A stretch of DNA of 64,000 bases from Chitinophagaceae bacterium (GCA_027486835.1 JAIXOJ010000198.1:62001-126000); one strand, 5' to 3'; numbered from the stretch's first letter, positions 41,652-51,768 are shown. A program made the numbers and translations. Notes: generated from the sequence alone by a model not told the origin.

Positions 41652-42986
41652 TTAATAAGTCGCTTTTAGTTCCACTCTTCTGTTTTGGGTTCTACCAGCT
41701 TCTTTTTTGTTGTCGGCTATAGGCTTTTCCGAACCATATCCTGCTGCTTCTAAACGGTCAGCGATAATACCCTTCTTAATGAAATACGCTTTGATGGCAT
41801 CCGCTCTTTTCTGTGATAGTTTTTTATTGTTTGCCGCATTACCTACATTATCAGTATGGCCCTCAATGATTAGCTTAGTTGCTGGGTACTTGGCTAAGAT
41901 GGCAGCCACTTCATCAAGCGGTTTCAAGGCCACCCCTTCAATTGTAGTAGCTCCAGATTTGAAATAGATGCGTTTGGCCAATTCATTCATCTTGGTTTGA
42001 ATTTCTGGACATCCTGCATTTTCTTTTACACCAGCCACCGTAGGGCATTTGTCGTCCTCATCGTACACACCATCTTTATCTGTATCCACAATTGGGCAGC
42101 CACCCAATCGAGCCAAGCCCATTTCGTTAGGGCATTTGTCTTCTTCATCGTTAATGCCGTCTTTGTCGGTATCTGGAATTGGACAGCCATTGTATTTTTC
42201 TACACCAGCAAGATTGGGACATTTATCATTTTCATCGTTTATGCCGTCTTTGTCCGTATCAGGAATAGGGCATCCATCGTATTTAGCCAGACCTGCTTCA
42301 TTTGGGCATTTGTCTTTCCTGTCGGTAATACCGTCTAAATCTGTATCAATTTCGGCCACTACAACAGGCGGTGGGGGAGGGGTAGGTTTCTTAATTTCTT
42401 TTTTGCGGTAAATGGGGCTAACTAAACCAATGGCGTAGTTTAAATTTTCTTTGGTGTCGTTAGATATCTTGTATTGTAATGTACTTTGTAAATAAATAAA
42501 AGTTCCATCACCAAGATTAACGGCAAATCCACCGCCCACTGGTGCATAAGCCATGAAGTGTTCTGCGTTGTAAGCTGCTCCCAACAGTCCAGCGGTTAAG
42601 TAAGGGTTGATCAGAGCTTTATCAGTAAGTAATTTCAAATTTGCATGAATGCCGCCTTCAACCAAGAAACCATCATTAGCGCTATATTTTTTGCCTTTAT
42701 AAGAATACTTAGTGAAGCAGCCACCTAATTGCCCCATGATATCAATATGAGAAGTGATGCCTTGAAAATAAGAAAACTGGATACCAGGTGCCATGTTTCC
42801 AGCTTCGCCGTAAGTTTTATTGGATAAAACTTTGCTAACTGATGTATTGCTTACTTGCTCAGGCGTAATATAATCTTTCAAAAAAAATCCAATGCCGATG
42901 GAGGGTAGTTTTTTGGGGGGTGTAGTTTGGGCAAATGAGGCAGTAAGAGCACACAAGGCAACAAACAACACAAAAGTTTTTTTCAT
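41652..42986 (-). CDS. OmpA-family outer membrane protein with thrombospondin type 3 repeats
   Basis: 444 residues. A signal peptide (to about 19) is followed by a beta-barrel N-terminal part (about 22-200), a proline-rich hinge (KPTPPPPPVVV), four calcium-binding thrombospondin-3 repeats (about 212-325, DTDKDGINDENDKCPN pattern) and a C-terminal OmpA-like domain (about 335-444, IIEGHTDNVGNAANNKKLSQKRA). The last domain binds peptidoglycan and anchors the outer membrane. This architecture is one of the commonest in Bacteroidota. A promoter is visible upstream and a strong terminator downstream. Confidence 0.95.
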   Translation of the reverse strand: MKKTFVLFVALCALTASFAQTTPPKKLPSIGIGFFLKDYITPEQVSNTSVSKVLSNKTYGEAGNMAPGIQFSYFQGITSHIDIMGQLGGCFTKYSYKGKKYSANDGFLVEGGIHANLKLLTDKALINPYLTAGLLGAAYNAEHFMAYAPVGGGFAVNLGDGTFIYLQSTLQYKISNDTKENLNYAIGLVSPIYRKKEIKKPTPPPPPVVVAEIDTDLDGITDRKDKCPNEAGLAKYDGCPIPDTDKDGINDENDKCPNLAGVEKYNGCPIPDTDKDGINDEEDKCPNEMGLARLGGCPIVDTDKDGVYDEDDKCPTVAGVKENAGCPEIQTKMNELAKRIYFKSGATTIEGVALKPLDEVAAILAKYPATKLIIEGHTDNVGNAANNKKLSQKRADAIKAYFIKKGIIADRLEAAGYGSEKPIADNKKEAGRTQNRRVELKATY

Positions 42987-43005
42987 CTAACGTTTTTTAG
43001 TGCGG

Positions 43006-43038
43006 CAAAAGTAAAGGCCACCAGCCATTTTAAATCAA
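43006..43038 (-). promoter_or_regulatory. Promoter of the OmpA-family gene
   Basis: TACTTTTG on the minus strand (43013-43006) fits TAnnTTTG, with a TTG (43038-43036) about 22 bases further up as -33 element. Transcription would start near 43000, giving a leader of about 15 bases before the ATG at 42986. Confidence 0.55.
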
Positions 43039-43503
43039 TGGCCCACATTATTATATTGTAAAGGTTTTTTAAACCGATAATTTAATTGAGGATAAAGTTT
43101 AGATGCAGACGACCGAATAAATTAATGGAGCGAATCAATAAGAACACCAATACATTTGTAACATTGCTGCCCCAAATGAGAAAATGTAACCATTTTGCCA
43201 ATGTTGTTTTGTCATGAATTAGGCTTTGCTTAAGCTTACCTTCCTATCAAGTATTTCAAATTACTGGAAATTTATGCAGCATTAAATAGCTGAAGAATTT
43301 TGAGGTTGTTATTTGCTTAAATACTTGTAAATTAAAATTTAACCCCTTTTTTTTGGGGGGAATTAGATAAGGCGGAGGTTGGAAAATGTTGAAATGTGTA
43401 AACGATTGTTTTAGAAAATGGCATTTTGATAGTTTGCCCATTAATGTTCTATCATAGAATGGTTAGTGTAGGTTTGAAATAAAACAGAATTATAATTTTT
43501 GAA
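43039..43503. other. Divergent intergenic region
   Basis: About 465 bases between the OmpA promoter and the ECF sigma gene. AT-rich with no gene seen. The promoter of the second glycan locus must lie here, but no clear element could be chosen. Confidence 0.5.
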
Positions 43504-44085
43504 ATGCAGTATGAAATTGAACTTCTTACAAGATTAAGAAAGGCAGACCAACTTGCTTTTAAAGAGGTCTATGAATTTTATGTGCACAAAGTACATCGAT
43601 TTGTAACCACCTATATACAGGATAAGGAACAAGCAAAGGATATTGTGCAACTTACTTTTATTAAAATCTGGGAAAAAAAGGAAACAATAGATGTTTCAAA
43701 ATCATTTAAGGCATTTGTTTTTACAATAGCATATAGAAATGTGATAGACTTCGTTCGCAAAAAAGAAACCATGGCTATCGACAATAATGCAGATGTGTTG
43801 TTATTAGATGAGTTGTTTATTTCCTCAGAATCTGCGGAAAATTTGTTGGAAAAGCACCACCTTGATTCTATATATAGCAAGGCACTCAATACACTCACAC
43901 CCAAAAAGCGGGAGATATTCATTTTAAGCAGACATGAAGGACTATCTAACAAAGAAATTGCGCTTAAACTGGGTATAAGCGTGAAAACGGTTGAGTACCA
44001 CATGACGGAAGTTTTAGCCGGCTTAAAGGACTATTTTATCAAAACGAAAATCGGCGTAGTTTTTTTTTATTTTTTTTACTTCTAG
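43504..44085 (+). CDS. ECF RNA polymerase sigma factor (FecI-like, SusCD-associated)
   Basis: 193 residues. Region 2 (FKEVYEFYVHKVHRFVTTYI, DIVQLTFIKIWEK) and region 4 (LTPKKREIFILSRHEGLSNKEIALKLGISVKTVEYHM, cited here as the helices KEIALKLG and VKTVEYHM) are complete. It directs RNA polymerase to the adjacent glycan locus when released by the FecR anti-sigma. It is first of the seven-gene run and 41 bp before fecR. The hydrophobic aromatic tail (VVFFYFFYF) is unusual for a sigma factor but the coding frame is clear. Confidence 0.93.
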   Translation: MQYEIELLTRLRKADQLAFKEVYEFYVHKVHRFVTTYIQDKEQAKDIVQLTFIKIWEKKETIDVSKSFKAFVFTIAYRNVIDFVRKKETMAIDNNADVLLLDELFISSESAENLLEKHHLDSIYSKALNTLTPKKREIFILSRHEGLSNKEIALKLGISVKTVEYHMTEVLAGLKDYFIKTKIGVVFFYFFYF

Positions 44086-44126
44086 ACTAGGGTTAGTTTC
44101 TTTTTGTCCGTATATGGTGTGTAACG

Positions 44127-45356
44127 ATGCTTGCTATGGATAATTTAAGCCTTAAAAGATTTTTTCAAAACGAATGTCTCCCTGCTGAAAGGAAACAAAT
44201 TGTCCTATGGCTACTAGCACCAGAGAATGATTTTGTAGTTAGGGCTTGGATGAAGGCTAATTGGGATGAAATAAGCCATACGGAAAAGTCATCTACGCTT
44301 GATAACGCTGAAATCCAACAATTATGGTTGAGCATCCAAAACGAAATTGGAATCAGCGAAAACATGGAACCAGCAGTGGCTACACCACTATTCGCGAACA
44401 AGCAGGGTAACTTAAAATGGAAAAGTTGGTACAAGTATGCGGCAGTTGCTGTGGTAATTGCGTTTTCCAGTACCCTTTATATTTTTAAATCCAATCATTT
44501 CTCAGCACCTACTACCAAAATAACTAAATCCCACAAATCAAATTATCATAACGACATAAAAGCCCCACAAAACAACACCTCTATACTTGTTTTAGAGGGT
44601 GGGGCAAAAATTTATTTAGACAATGTAAAGGCAGGACTTGTTGCTACACAAAACAAAATAAGCATCATTAAAAATAAAGAGGGAGAAATCACCTACCAAG
44701 GCAGTGCTACCGATAATTTGGTACATAATACCATCATGGTTCCAAAAGGAAGTAAAATACAAAAAGTGATATTGTCTGATGGTAGTGCTATCTTTTTGAA
44801 TGCTGGAACTTCAATTACTTTCCCAATTGCGTTTACTGGAAAGGAAAGGCGCGTTTCCATCAATGGGGAGGGATATTTTGAAGTGGCAAAAAATAAGTTG
44901 AAACCTTTTTATGTAACCCACAATGATGTTCAAGTAAAAGTATTAGGTACACATTTTAATGTAACCGCTTATTCAGATGAATCAAACGACGTGAAGGTAA
45001 CCTTGCTAGAAGGTTCAGTTAGAGTTTCAAAAGGAAAACAGCAACATTTATTGAAACCTGGTCAAGTTCTTTCAATTAATTCCAATAAGGTAGATGTAAA
45101 TAATGATGTTGATACCAAGAAAATGATTGCTTGGAAAGATGAACAATTTTATTTTGATGGGGATGATATCCATTCGATTATGAACCAAGTAGAAATGGTT
45201 TACAATGTAAAAGTAGTTTATGAAGATTCCATACAGTCCTCATTCGTGGCTAAACTTTCTCGGAATGAAAGCTTATCCAGTTTATTACAAGTATTAGAAC
45301 TCACCAATGTGGTTCATTTTAAAATTGATGGAGATATAGTAACCGTATCCAAATAA
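44127..45356 (+). CDS. FecR-family anti-sigma factor
   Basis: 409 residues. The cytoplasmic N-terminus (FFQNECLPAERKQIVLWLL) should hold the sigma factor, one membrane helix follows (about 92-112, YAAVAVVIAFSSTLYIF), and the periplasmic FecR domain (VPKGSKIQKVILSDGSAIFLNAGT, VKVLGTHFNV, LLEGSVRV) and DUF4974-type C-terminus follow. It relays a signal from the SusC STN domain to the sigma factor. An in-frame ATG at 44136 is an alternative start. The gene lies between the sigma factor and susC, in the standard order. Confidence 0.95.
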   Translation: MLAMDNLSLKRFFQNECLPAERKQIVLWLLAPENDFVVRAWMKANWDEISHTEKSSTLDNAEIQQLWLSIQNEIGISENMEPAVATPLFANKQGNLKWKSWYKYAAVAVVIAFSSTLYIFKSNHFSAPTTKITKSHKSNYHNDIKAPQNNTSILVLEGGAKIYLDNVKAGLVATQNKISIIKNKEGEITYQGSATDNLVHNTIMVPKGSKIQKVILSDGSAIFLNAGTSITFPIAFTGKERRVSINGEGYFEVAKNKLKPFYVTHNDVQVKVLGTHFNVTAYSDESNDVKVTLLEGSVRVSKGKQQHLLKPGQVLSINSNKVDVNNDVDTKKMIAWKDEQFYFDGDDIHSIMNQVEMVYNVKVVYEDSIQSSFVAKLSRNESLSSLLQVLELTNVVHFKIDGDIVTVSK

Positions 45357-45364
45357 TAAAAAAA

Positions 45365-45389
45365 CCGCCTCATGTACCAGATGAGGCGG
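45365..45389. terminator. Strong hairpin between fecR and susC
   Basis: A perfect 9-bp stem CCGCCTCAT / ATGAGGCGG with a 7-base loop, 8 bases after the fecR stop and preceded by eight A. In the plus direction there is no T-tract, so as an intrinsic terminator it works only for minus-strand transcripts. In the plus direction it may stabilise or separate the fecR and susC parts of the mRNA. Confidence 0.6.
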
Positions 45390-45473
45390 CGAATAATCCA
45401 GAAAAAAACAAATTGTGTAGTCTCCTTTCAGAAAGACTTATTTAATTGTATTCACTAGATAGCTTGCTAAATT

Positions 45474-48400
45474 ATGAAATTTAACGATTGTATTGGTGCC
45501 TTTTGCTCAAAAAAAGTAAAAAGGTATCAAAAAATTAGAACCCAAACGATAGCTAATTTTATCATGCGACTTGCCTTTGTATTAATAACTTTCGCCTGCC
45601 TGCCTGTTAGTGGAAAAACATTGTTTGCCCAAGTAATCAACCTATCGGTTAAAAATGCTTCTTTACTTACCGTTATTAATGAAATTGAAAGGCAGAGTAA
45701 TTATAGCTTTGTTTATACAAAAGAACATGTAGCAATGATGAAGCCGATTTCTATGAAATTGGAAAATACAGATGTTCTTACAGCGCTAAATTTAATATTC
45801 AAAGATCAAAGGCTAGAATATACAATGTCGGATAAGTACATTGTAATTAAAGTAAAGCCGCTATTAAAAACAGTAGAAAATCATACAACAAGTATTGAAT
45901 CTAATGTTTTAGCCTCCGACTTAATTGTAACTGGTATCATAAAAGATGAAAAAGGCCTACCCCTCGAAGGCGCTGTTGTTACAGAAAAGGGGACAGGAAA
46001 CAAGGTTTTTACGAATAGCAACGGAGAATTCAAGCTAAAAGTGAAAGATACGAAAGCAATTTTAGTGGTGAGATTTATAGGCTTTAATGATCAGGAAGTA
46101 GCCATCAATAATAAGATAAACTTTTCTATCGCTTTGAATCCCGATAATAAAGTTTTGGACGATGTGGTTGTAATTGGCTACGACAGAGCAGTAAGAAAAA
46201 AAGACTTAACAATTGCTGCTTCGAAGGTAAATATGCAAGATTTGCAAAAAGCACCCGTTATGTCATTTGATCAAGCATTAGCCGGTAGAGCAAATGGAGT
46301 ACAAGTAATATCTCAAGATGGGCAGCCAGGTGCACCGGTTAATATTGTTATTCGAGGAAACAATTCATTAACTCAGGACAATTCTCCACTGTATGTTATT
46401 GACGGATTTCCATTAGAAAATCCTGATAATAATGTTATCAATCCTGCTGAAATTGAGTCAATAGAAATATTAAAAGATGCTTCAGCAACAGCTATCTATG
46501 GAGCGAGGGGAGCAAATGGCGTTATTATTATAACAACAAAGAAAGGAAAGACGGGGCCTCCTAAAATAGAATTTCAGGCTTATAAGTCAACCCAGAAGGT
46601 ATTAAAGCGTATTGAATTAATGAGTCCTTACGATTTTGTAAATTATCTGAACGAGCTCAATCCAACTAATACATTAGCAACTTATCTTAGAAACGTAGAT
46701 AATGATCCTATACTTATTGATTCAGTATTGAATTTATACAAAAAAATAAAGGGAGTTGATTTTCAAGATGCAGTTTTTGGTCAACCTGCTCCTTTTGTAA
46801 ATTATAATTTATCAGCAAGAGGTGGAACAGATAAAACCAAGTATAATTTTTCTGCAAATTATGCGAATCAAGAGGGTGTTGTAGTTAATTCGGGGTACAA
46901 GCGGTATCAATTCAAAACCAATATTGATCAAACAATTTCTAATAAATTAAAAATTGGGTTAAATTCTACAGCTACTTATACAAATCAATACGGGGTACAA
47001 CCCATTGGTAGTGGTGTTTCTGGTTTATCCGGGGGTACTTCTTATTTAATGGCAAGTGTTTGGGGTTATCGTCCAGTTTCGTATTCTGGTAACATTGATT
47101 CTTTATTGGAGCTTCCAAACGATGTTTCGATTGACCCTTTAAATTCATCTACAATATACAATCCATTGTATTCAACTAAAAACGAGTACCATCAAAACAA
47201 CCAAATTAATTTTTTTGCCAATGGCTATGTAGATTATCAAATCATTCCGAATTTAAGATTGCGATTAACGGCGGGTGTCAATCAAACAACATTAAGAAAG
47301 GAAAACTTTTATAATTCTCAAACTAGTAAAGGACGAATAAGTTCAACTAATACAAACGGAGTAAATGGGGACTATAACATATCGAATACGACCAATATAA
47401 CAAATGAGAACACCCTTACTTACAATGCTACTTTTAAAAAAGCGCATCATTTGAATGTTTTAGCTGGTTTCAGCAATCAAAGTAATTTAACCAAAACAAA
47501 TGGTGGAAGTGCAACTAACATCCCAAATGAAAGTTTGGGAATGTCTGGTTTAAGTCAAGGTATTGCTGGTACACCTGTTGTTGGTTCTTCAAAGAATACC
47601 CTAGTTTCAGTTTTATCACGGATACAATACGATTATAAATCGAAATATTTAATCTCTGCTTCATACAGAGCAGATGCGTCTTCAAAGTTTTCAGATGAAA
47701 ATAAATGGAGTTACTTCCCTTCTTTTTCAGTGGGATGGCGTTTTTCGAAAGAAAAGTTTATGGATAAATTGAGATTTATCAGTGATGCTAAAATACGTTT
47801 TGGTAATGGCTCTACTGGAAACAATAGAGTTTCTGATTTTGTTACTTTTTCTTCATTATCAAGCGGTTACTCACCAGTTAATGGATCGTTTACATATGTC
47901 ACAAACCTTGGTTCTCTTGGTAATAAATCATTAAGATGGGAAACAACAAGAGACAATAACTTAGGCATAGATGTGGAACTTTTTAAAGGTAAAATTAGTT
48001 TTACCGTAGATGTATACGAAAAAGTAACTTCTGATTTATTATTAAATGCACCACTTCCTGGTTCATCAGGTTTTACCACAGGATTTAAAAATATTGGCAA
48101 GGTGTCTAATAGAGGATTGGAGTTTTCTATTAATACAGATAACATAAAAAATAAAAATTTTACTTGGACCACCAGCTTTAATATTTCATTTAATCGAAGC
48201 AAAGTATTGGAGCTTGCTGAAAACCAAGAGTACCAATATGGATTTGTGAATTGGAATGCAAGCTATAATAGTTCACCGCTTTATATTGCTAAAAAAGGGC
48301 AACCAATTGGAGAGATGTATGGTTATGTTTCAGATGGTATTTACCAATACAGTGATTTTGATAAATCACCTTCTGGTGTTTATACTTTGCGTTCAGATAT

Positions 48401-49034
48401 ACCAACTAGTTTTACCACTCGTACTACTTTACCAGTACCTGGTTCAATAAAGCTTAAAGACCTAAACGGCGATGGCGTAATAACAGCTGCCGATAGAACA
48501 GTTATTGGTCATGGTAATCCAATACATACTGGGGGTATCTCCAATAATCTCTCTTATAAAAACATTGATTTAAACATTTTTTTCCAATGGTCTTATGGCA
48601 ACAACATTTACAATGCTAATAGATTGATTTTTGAGAATGGCTCTCCTAATAATTCTTCAAGTCAATTGAATATGTTTAAATCTTACACCAATCGTTGGAG
48701 TCCTACTAATCAAACGAACGACATGCCAAAAGCAAATCCTGGGTTGGCTCCTGGCAATTATTATTGGTCGCGTTGTGTAGAAGATGGTTCATATATACGC
48801 TTGAAAACAATTTCTTTAAGCTACTCCTTGTCAAGTAAAGTATTAAAAAAATTGCATAATACTATTAGTGGTTTAAAAGTATATGCCTCTGCACAAAACT
48901 TATTAACTTTTAGTAACTATTCAGGTTTTGACCCTGAGGTAAACGGTCGTCCTACTGCCTTGACTCCCGGGTTTGATTATTCTGTTTACCCCCGTGCTAA
49001 TACGTACACTTTTGGTCTTAATCTAAATTTTTAA
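45474..49034 (+). CDS. SusC/RagA-type TonB-linked outer membrane transporter with STN signalling domain
   Basis: 1186 residues. After a signal region there is a secretin/TonB N-terminal (STN) domain (about 55-130, which talks to FecR), a carboxypeptidase-regulatory-like domain (about 150-230), the TonB plug (ALAGRANGVQVISQDG, VIRGNNSLTQDNSPLYVIDG, SATAIYGARGANGVIIITT) and a beta-barrel ending in GLNLNF with a C-terminal aromatic. It imports oligosaccharides with the SusD lid. The STN domain and the sigma/FecR genes upstream show trans-envelope regulation. The next gene is susD, 34 bp on. Confidence 0.96.
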   Translation: MKFNDCIGAFCSKKVKRYQKIRTQTIANFIMRLAFVLITFACLPVSGKTLFAQVINLSVKNASLLTVINEIERQSNYSFVYTKEHVAMMKPISMKLENTDVLTALNLIFKDQRLEYTMSDKYIVIKVKPLLKTVENHTTSIESNVLASDLIVTGIIKDEKGLPLEGAVVTEKGTGNKVFTNSNGEFKLKVKDTKAILVVRFIGFNDQEVAINNKINFSIALNPDNKVLDDVVVIGYDRAVRKKDLTIAASKVNMQDLQKAPVMSFDQALAGRANGVQVISQDGQPGAPVNIVIRGNNSLTQDNSPLYVIDGFPLENPDNNVINPAEIESIEILKDASATAIYGARGANGVIIITTKKGKTGPPKIEFQAYKSTQKVLKRIELMSPYDFVNYLNELNPTNTLATYLRNVDNDPILIDSVLNLYKKIKGVDFQDAVFGQPAPFVNYNLSARGGTDKTKYNFSANYANQEGVVVNSGYKRYQFKTNIDQTISNKLKIGLNSTATYTNQYGVQPIGSGVSGLSGGTSYLMASVWGYRPVSYSGNIDSLLELPNDVSIDPLNSSTIYNPLYSTKNEYHQNNQINFFANGYVDYQIIPNLRLRLTAGVNQTTLRKENFYNSQTSKGRISSTNTNGVNGDYNISNTTNITNENTLTYNATFKKAHHLNVLAGFSNQSNLTKTNGGSATNIPNESLGMSGLSQGIAGTPVVGSSKNTLVSVLSRIQYDYKSKYLISASYRADASSKFSDENKWSYFPSFSVGWRFSKEKFMDKLRFISDAKIRFGNGSTGNNRVSDFVTFSSLSSGYSPVNGSFTYVTNLGSLGNKSLRWETTRDNNLGIDVELFKGKISFTVDVYEKVTSDLLLNAPLPGSSGFTTGFKNIGKVSNRGLEFSINTDNIKNKNFTWTTSFNISFNRSKVLELAENQEYQYGFVNWNASYNSSPLYIAKKGQPIGEMYGYVSDGIYQYSDFDKSPSGVYTLRSDIPTSFTTRTTLPVPGSIKLKDLNGDGVITAADRTVIGHGNPIHTGGISNNLSYKNIDLNIFFQWSYGNNIYNANRLIFENGSPNNSSSQLNMFKSYTNRWSPTNQTNDMPKANPGLAPGNYYWSRCVEDGSYIRLKTISLSYSLSSKVLKKLHNTISGLKVYASAQNLLTFSNYSGFDPEVNGRPTALTPGFDYSVYPRANTYTFGLNLNF

Positions 49035-49065
49035 ATTCTACAATTCTATAATTCTTCAATTCTTA
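49034..49065 (+). promoter_or_regulatory. Four-copy octamer leader before susD
   Basis: AATTCTAC AATTCTAT AATTCTTC AATTCTTA, then GCT and the ATG at 49069. No G occurs in the 32 bases. It fills almost the entire gap between the susC and susD genes. It parallels the heptamer leaders, with period 8 in place of 7. Confidence 0.7.
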
Positions 49066-49068
49066 GCT

Positions 49069-50673
49069 ATGTTTAGAACTATAAAAATTATAGTGCTATT
49101 TTTTTTTGTTATAAGCCAAGTTGCTTGTAAAAAATATTTAGACACCAAACCAACAGATTTTATAAGTCCTGAAAATTATTATAATACTGAAGGTGAGGCA
49201 GCAACTGCATTATTAGGTTTATATACCGTATTTAATGATAATGGCAATGGATTATATGGTGGTACTTTAGCAAGTTGGGTTGTTGTACCAACCGATGAGG
49301 TTTATCGAAACTCAAATGCAGGTATTAATTGTTTGTCTTACGATGCTACGGATGTTACTATAAGTAATTATTGGAATCAGTGTTATAGATATATTAACAA
49401 CTGCAATAGTTTTCTAGAGAATATTGATAAGCCGACAATGGATAGTACAAGGCGAGAAGTATTTAGAGGGGAGGCCTTATTTTTAAGAGCATATATCTAT
49501 TTTTTATTAACCTCTCAGTTTGGTGATGTACCTTTAAAATTAACTTCCACACAATCTGTTTATGGCGTTAATGTAGCATTTACTTCTTCTAAAGAAATCT
49601 ATGCTCAGATTCTAAAAGATATGACAACTGCCGAGGGAAAAGTGTATGATGTTGATGCTAGTAAACAACAACCAATGCGCGTAAGTAAGCAAGTGGTGAG
49701 AGGGATATTAGCAAGAGTGAATTTATACATGGCTGGTTATCCTTTACTTGATGTGGCACGATACCAAGATGCAAGAGATTGGGCTAAAAAAGTAGTAGAT
49801 GCCAATAAAAATGCTTTATTAAATGATTATACCCAATTATGGATAAATATTGCTAAGGATGCCTATTACTTACCTGAAAATATGTGGGAAGCTGAATTTC
49901 AAGCACCACAACCTCCATATTTCCGTGCTTCGGGTTGGGGCGGACAAGGAGGAATTGGAATTGCATGTCCTAGCACAAACATTGATGTAGGATATGTATT
50001 GGACTGGTATAAAGTTACTTATTCATTATCTGACCGTTATCGTACAGATTCTGCCGATGTGCGTTACAATTGGAATATAGCTCCATTTTACTACAGGGTA
50101 ACTTCGGGTACATGGGAAACTCCAAGAGATTCTCTAAACACAACCCAAGCTTTACGAGTACAAAAGGTAATAGACAAGAACCCCGGTAAATTGAGAAGAA
50201 AGTACGAATTAGTTCGACCAGCAACTGGTAGTAGCGGAATGAATTTCCCTATTTTACGATATGCTGATGTCTTACTAATGTATGCAGAAGCAGAGAATGA
50301 ATTAAACGGTCCTAACTCTACAGCTATTAATTTATTAAACCTTACCAGAACAAGGGCTGGTTGTACAAAATTGTATTCTACCAGTGCTTCCAATACTTAC
50401 TTTTTAATTTCGGATAAAGAAAGTTTTAGAAAAGCAATTCAGGAAGAACGGTCTAGAGAATTGTGTTTTGAATATGTAAGAAGAAATGATTTAATAAGGT
50501 GGGGTATTTATCAGCAAACGCTTTTAGATGAAGCCACAAAGTTTACAGCAAATAATTATCAGGTAGGTATGGTAGCTGTTTATAACCGAATTGCTGAAAA
50601 ATACAATCTTTTACCAATTCCCTTATCTGAAATCTCATTGAACAAACTTGCTAAACAAAATATTGGTTGGTAA
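49069..50673 (+). CDS. SusD/RagB-family surface lipoprotein
   Basis: 534 residues. The lipoprotein signal ends in QVACKK with Cys20. The SusD fold is shown by the N-terminal ALLGLYTVFND, tetratricopeptide-like helices (GEALFLRAYIYFLLTSQFGDVPL, in shorter form RGEALFLRAYIYF) and the C-terminal QEERSRELCFEYVRRNDLIRWG, cited here as RELCFEYVRRNDLIRW. It is the outer membrane lid of the SusC transporter and binds glycan chains. Length and position are standard. Confidence 0.96.
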   Translation: MFRTIKIIVLFFFVISQVACKKYLDTKPTDFISPENYYNTEGEAATALLGLYTVFNDNGNGLYGGTLASWVVVPTDEVYRNSNAGINCLSYDATDVTISNYWNQCYRYINNCNSFLENIDKPTMDSTRREVFRGEALFLRAYIYFLLTSQFGDVPLKLTSTQSVYGVNVAFTSSKEIYAQILKDMTTAEGKVYDVDASKQQPMRVSKQVVRGILARVNLYMAGYPLLDVARYQDARDWAKKVVDANKNALLNDYTQLWINIAKDAYYLPENMWEAEFQAPQPPYFRASGWGGQGGIGIACPSTNIDVGYVLDWYKVTYSLSDRYRTDSADVRYNWNIAPFYYRVTSGTWETPRDSLNTTQALRVQKVIDKNPGKLRRKYELVRPATGSSGMNFPILRYADVLLMYAEAENELNGPNSTAINLLNLTRTRAGCTKLYSTSASNTYFLISDKESFRKAIQEERSRELCFEYVRRNDLIRWGIYQQTLLDEATKFTANNYQVGMVAVYNRIAEKYNLLPIPLSEISLNKLAKQNIGW

Positions 50674-50693
50674 AAACTTATAAAATGTTTATA

Positions 50694-51638
50694 ATGAAAT
50701 TTAAAAGTGCCCTTTTCATAATATTTTTCTTTGTCTCATTTTTATTGCTTAGTTGCAATAAATATAAAGTAGATGATGTGACGTTTGATGTTTCATTGGA
50801 CTCTAAAAGTGTCAAGTTCGGTGATACGATTACCTATAAATTCAACGGATATGCAGATAATATAAGCTATTATTCTGGTGAAAAAGTTTCTAGGTATCCT
50901 ACTTTATTAGGTAATCGTTATGAATTTTATAATAGAACATTGGCAAAAGGCAATGCGACTTTAGAATTTCAAAGTTTATTACAAAATAAAGGACAGCTTA
51001 ACACGCTTACAATATTGGTTTCACGTAACTTCAATGGCAAATATGACTCAAGCAATATTTTGTCAGCTACTTGGATTGATATAACCAACCGATTAATCCT
51101 TTCCGATGGTAATTCAACTTCATTTACTTCTACAGGAAAAATTGACATTAGCGATTTTAAAGACAGTGCAGTATATTTTGCCTTTAGGTATAAAGCAGAT
51201 ACTGGAACAATACAACCTAAATGGACTATAAACAATTTAAATGTTTCTTTCTACGCTAGAGGTCTTGATTCTGCTAATAGTATCACTAATGACACATTTA
51301 CTGTAGCCACTTTAAATCCTGTTTGGAGGGCTGTAAATATTTTAAATAAATCTCAAAATTGGTCTGTTTCTACATCTCAACTATTATTTAATGGAGCGGC
51401 AGCATCTTCACAAACAAATGAAGACTGGGTAATTTCTAAAGATCTCTACCTGAACAGAGTGCCAACAGATAAACCAACTTCTATTGTAAAAACATATTCC
51501 GATGCAATGATGACATCGTTTAGTCCACCACCATATACCAATCTTGGAAAATATAAACCCACTTTTGTTTCCACCAATGCAAATTATGTTGGGCAAAACC
51601 GTAAGGTATCGGAATTACAAATTGAGATCTCCCCTTAA
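50694..51638 (+). CDS. DUF5017-type surface lipoprotein (probable glycan-binding protein)
   Basis: 314 residues from the ATG at 50694. ATG 50685 adds three residues, and the frame runs up to a TTG overlapping susD. The lipoprotein signal ends FLLLSCNKYKV. The N-terminal domain has FGDTITYKFNGYADNISYYSGE, the mark of DUF5017 proteins (short form GDTITYKFNGYADNISYYSG). The rest is beta-rich with a jelly-roll-like pattern. Proteins in this position, after susD, usually bind the polysaccharide at the cell surface. The ligand is unknown but should match the PL8 substrate. Confidence 0.85.
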   Translation: MKFKSALFIIFFFVSFLLLSCNKYKVDDVTFDVSLDSKSVKFGDTITYKFNGYADNISYYSGEKVSRYPTLLGNRYEFYNRTLAKGNATLEFQSLLQNKGQLNTLTILVSRNFNGKYDSSNILSATWIDITNRLILSDGNSTSFTSTGKIDISDFKDSAVYFAFRYKADTGTIQPKWTINNLNVSFYARGLDSANSITNDTFTVATLNPVWRAVNILNKSQNWSVSTSQLLFNGAAASSQTNEDWVISKDLYLNRVPTDKPTSIVKTYSDAMMTSFSPPPYTNLGKYKPTFVSTNANYVGQNRKVSELQIEISP

Positions 51639-51768
51639 AAGCACGTTTTCGTAATTTTTAAAGGCTTTTTACTAGTATTATAATAGCTAGTAAAGGGATT
51701 GCTATGCCTTTAATCACCATTTAATATAAATACACTTATCAAGTCTTCTAAAGTTTAAATTGTTACAT

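Noticed and set aside
43256-43441. 61-residue frame on the minus strand upstream of the sigma gene
   Set aside because: Low-complexity AT-rich sequence in the expected promoter region, without start context or family signal.
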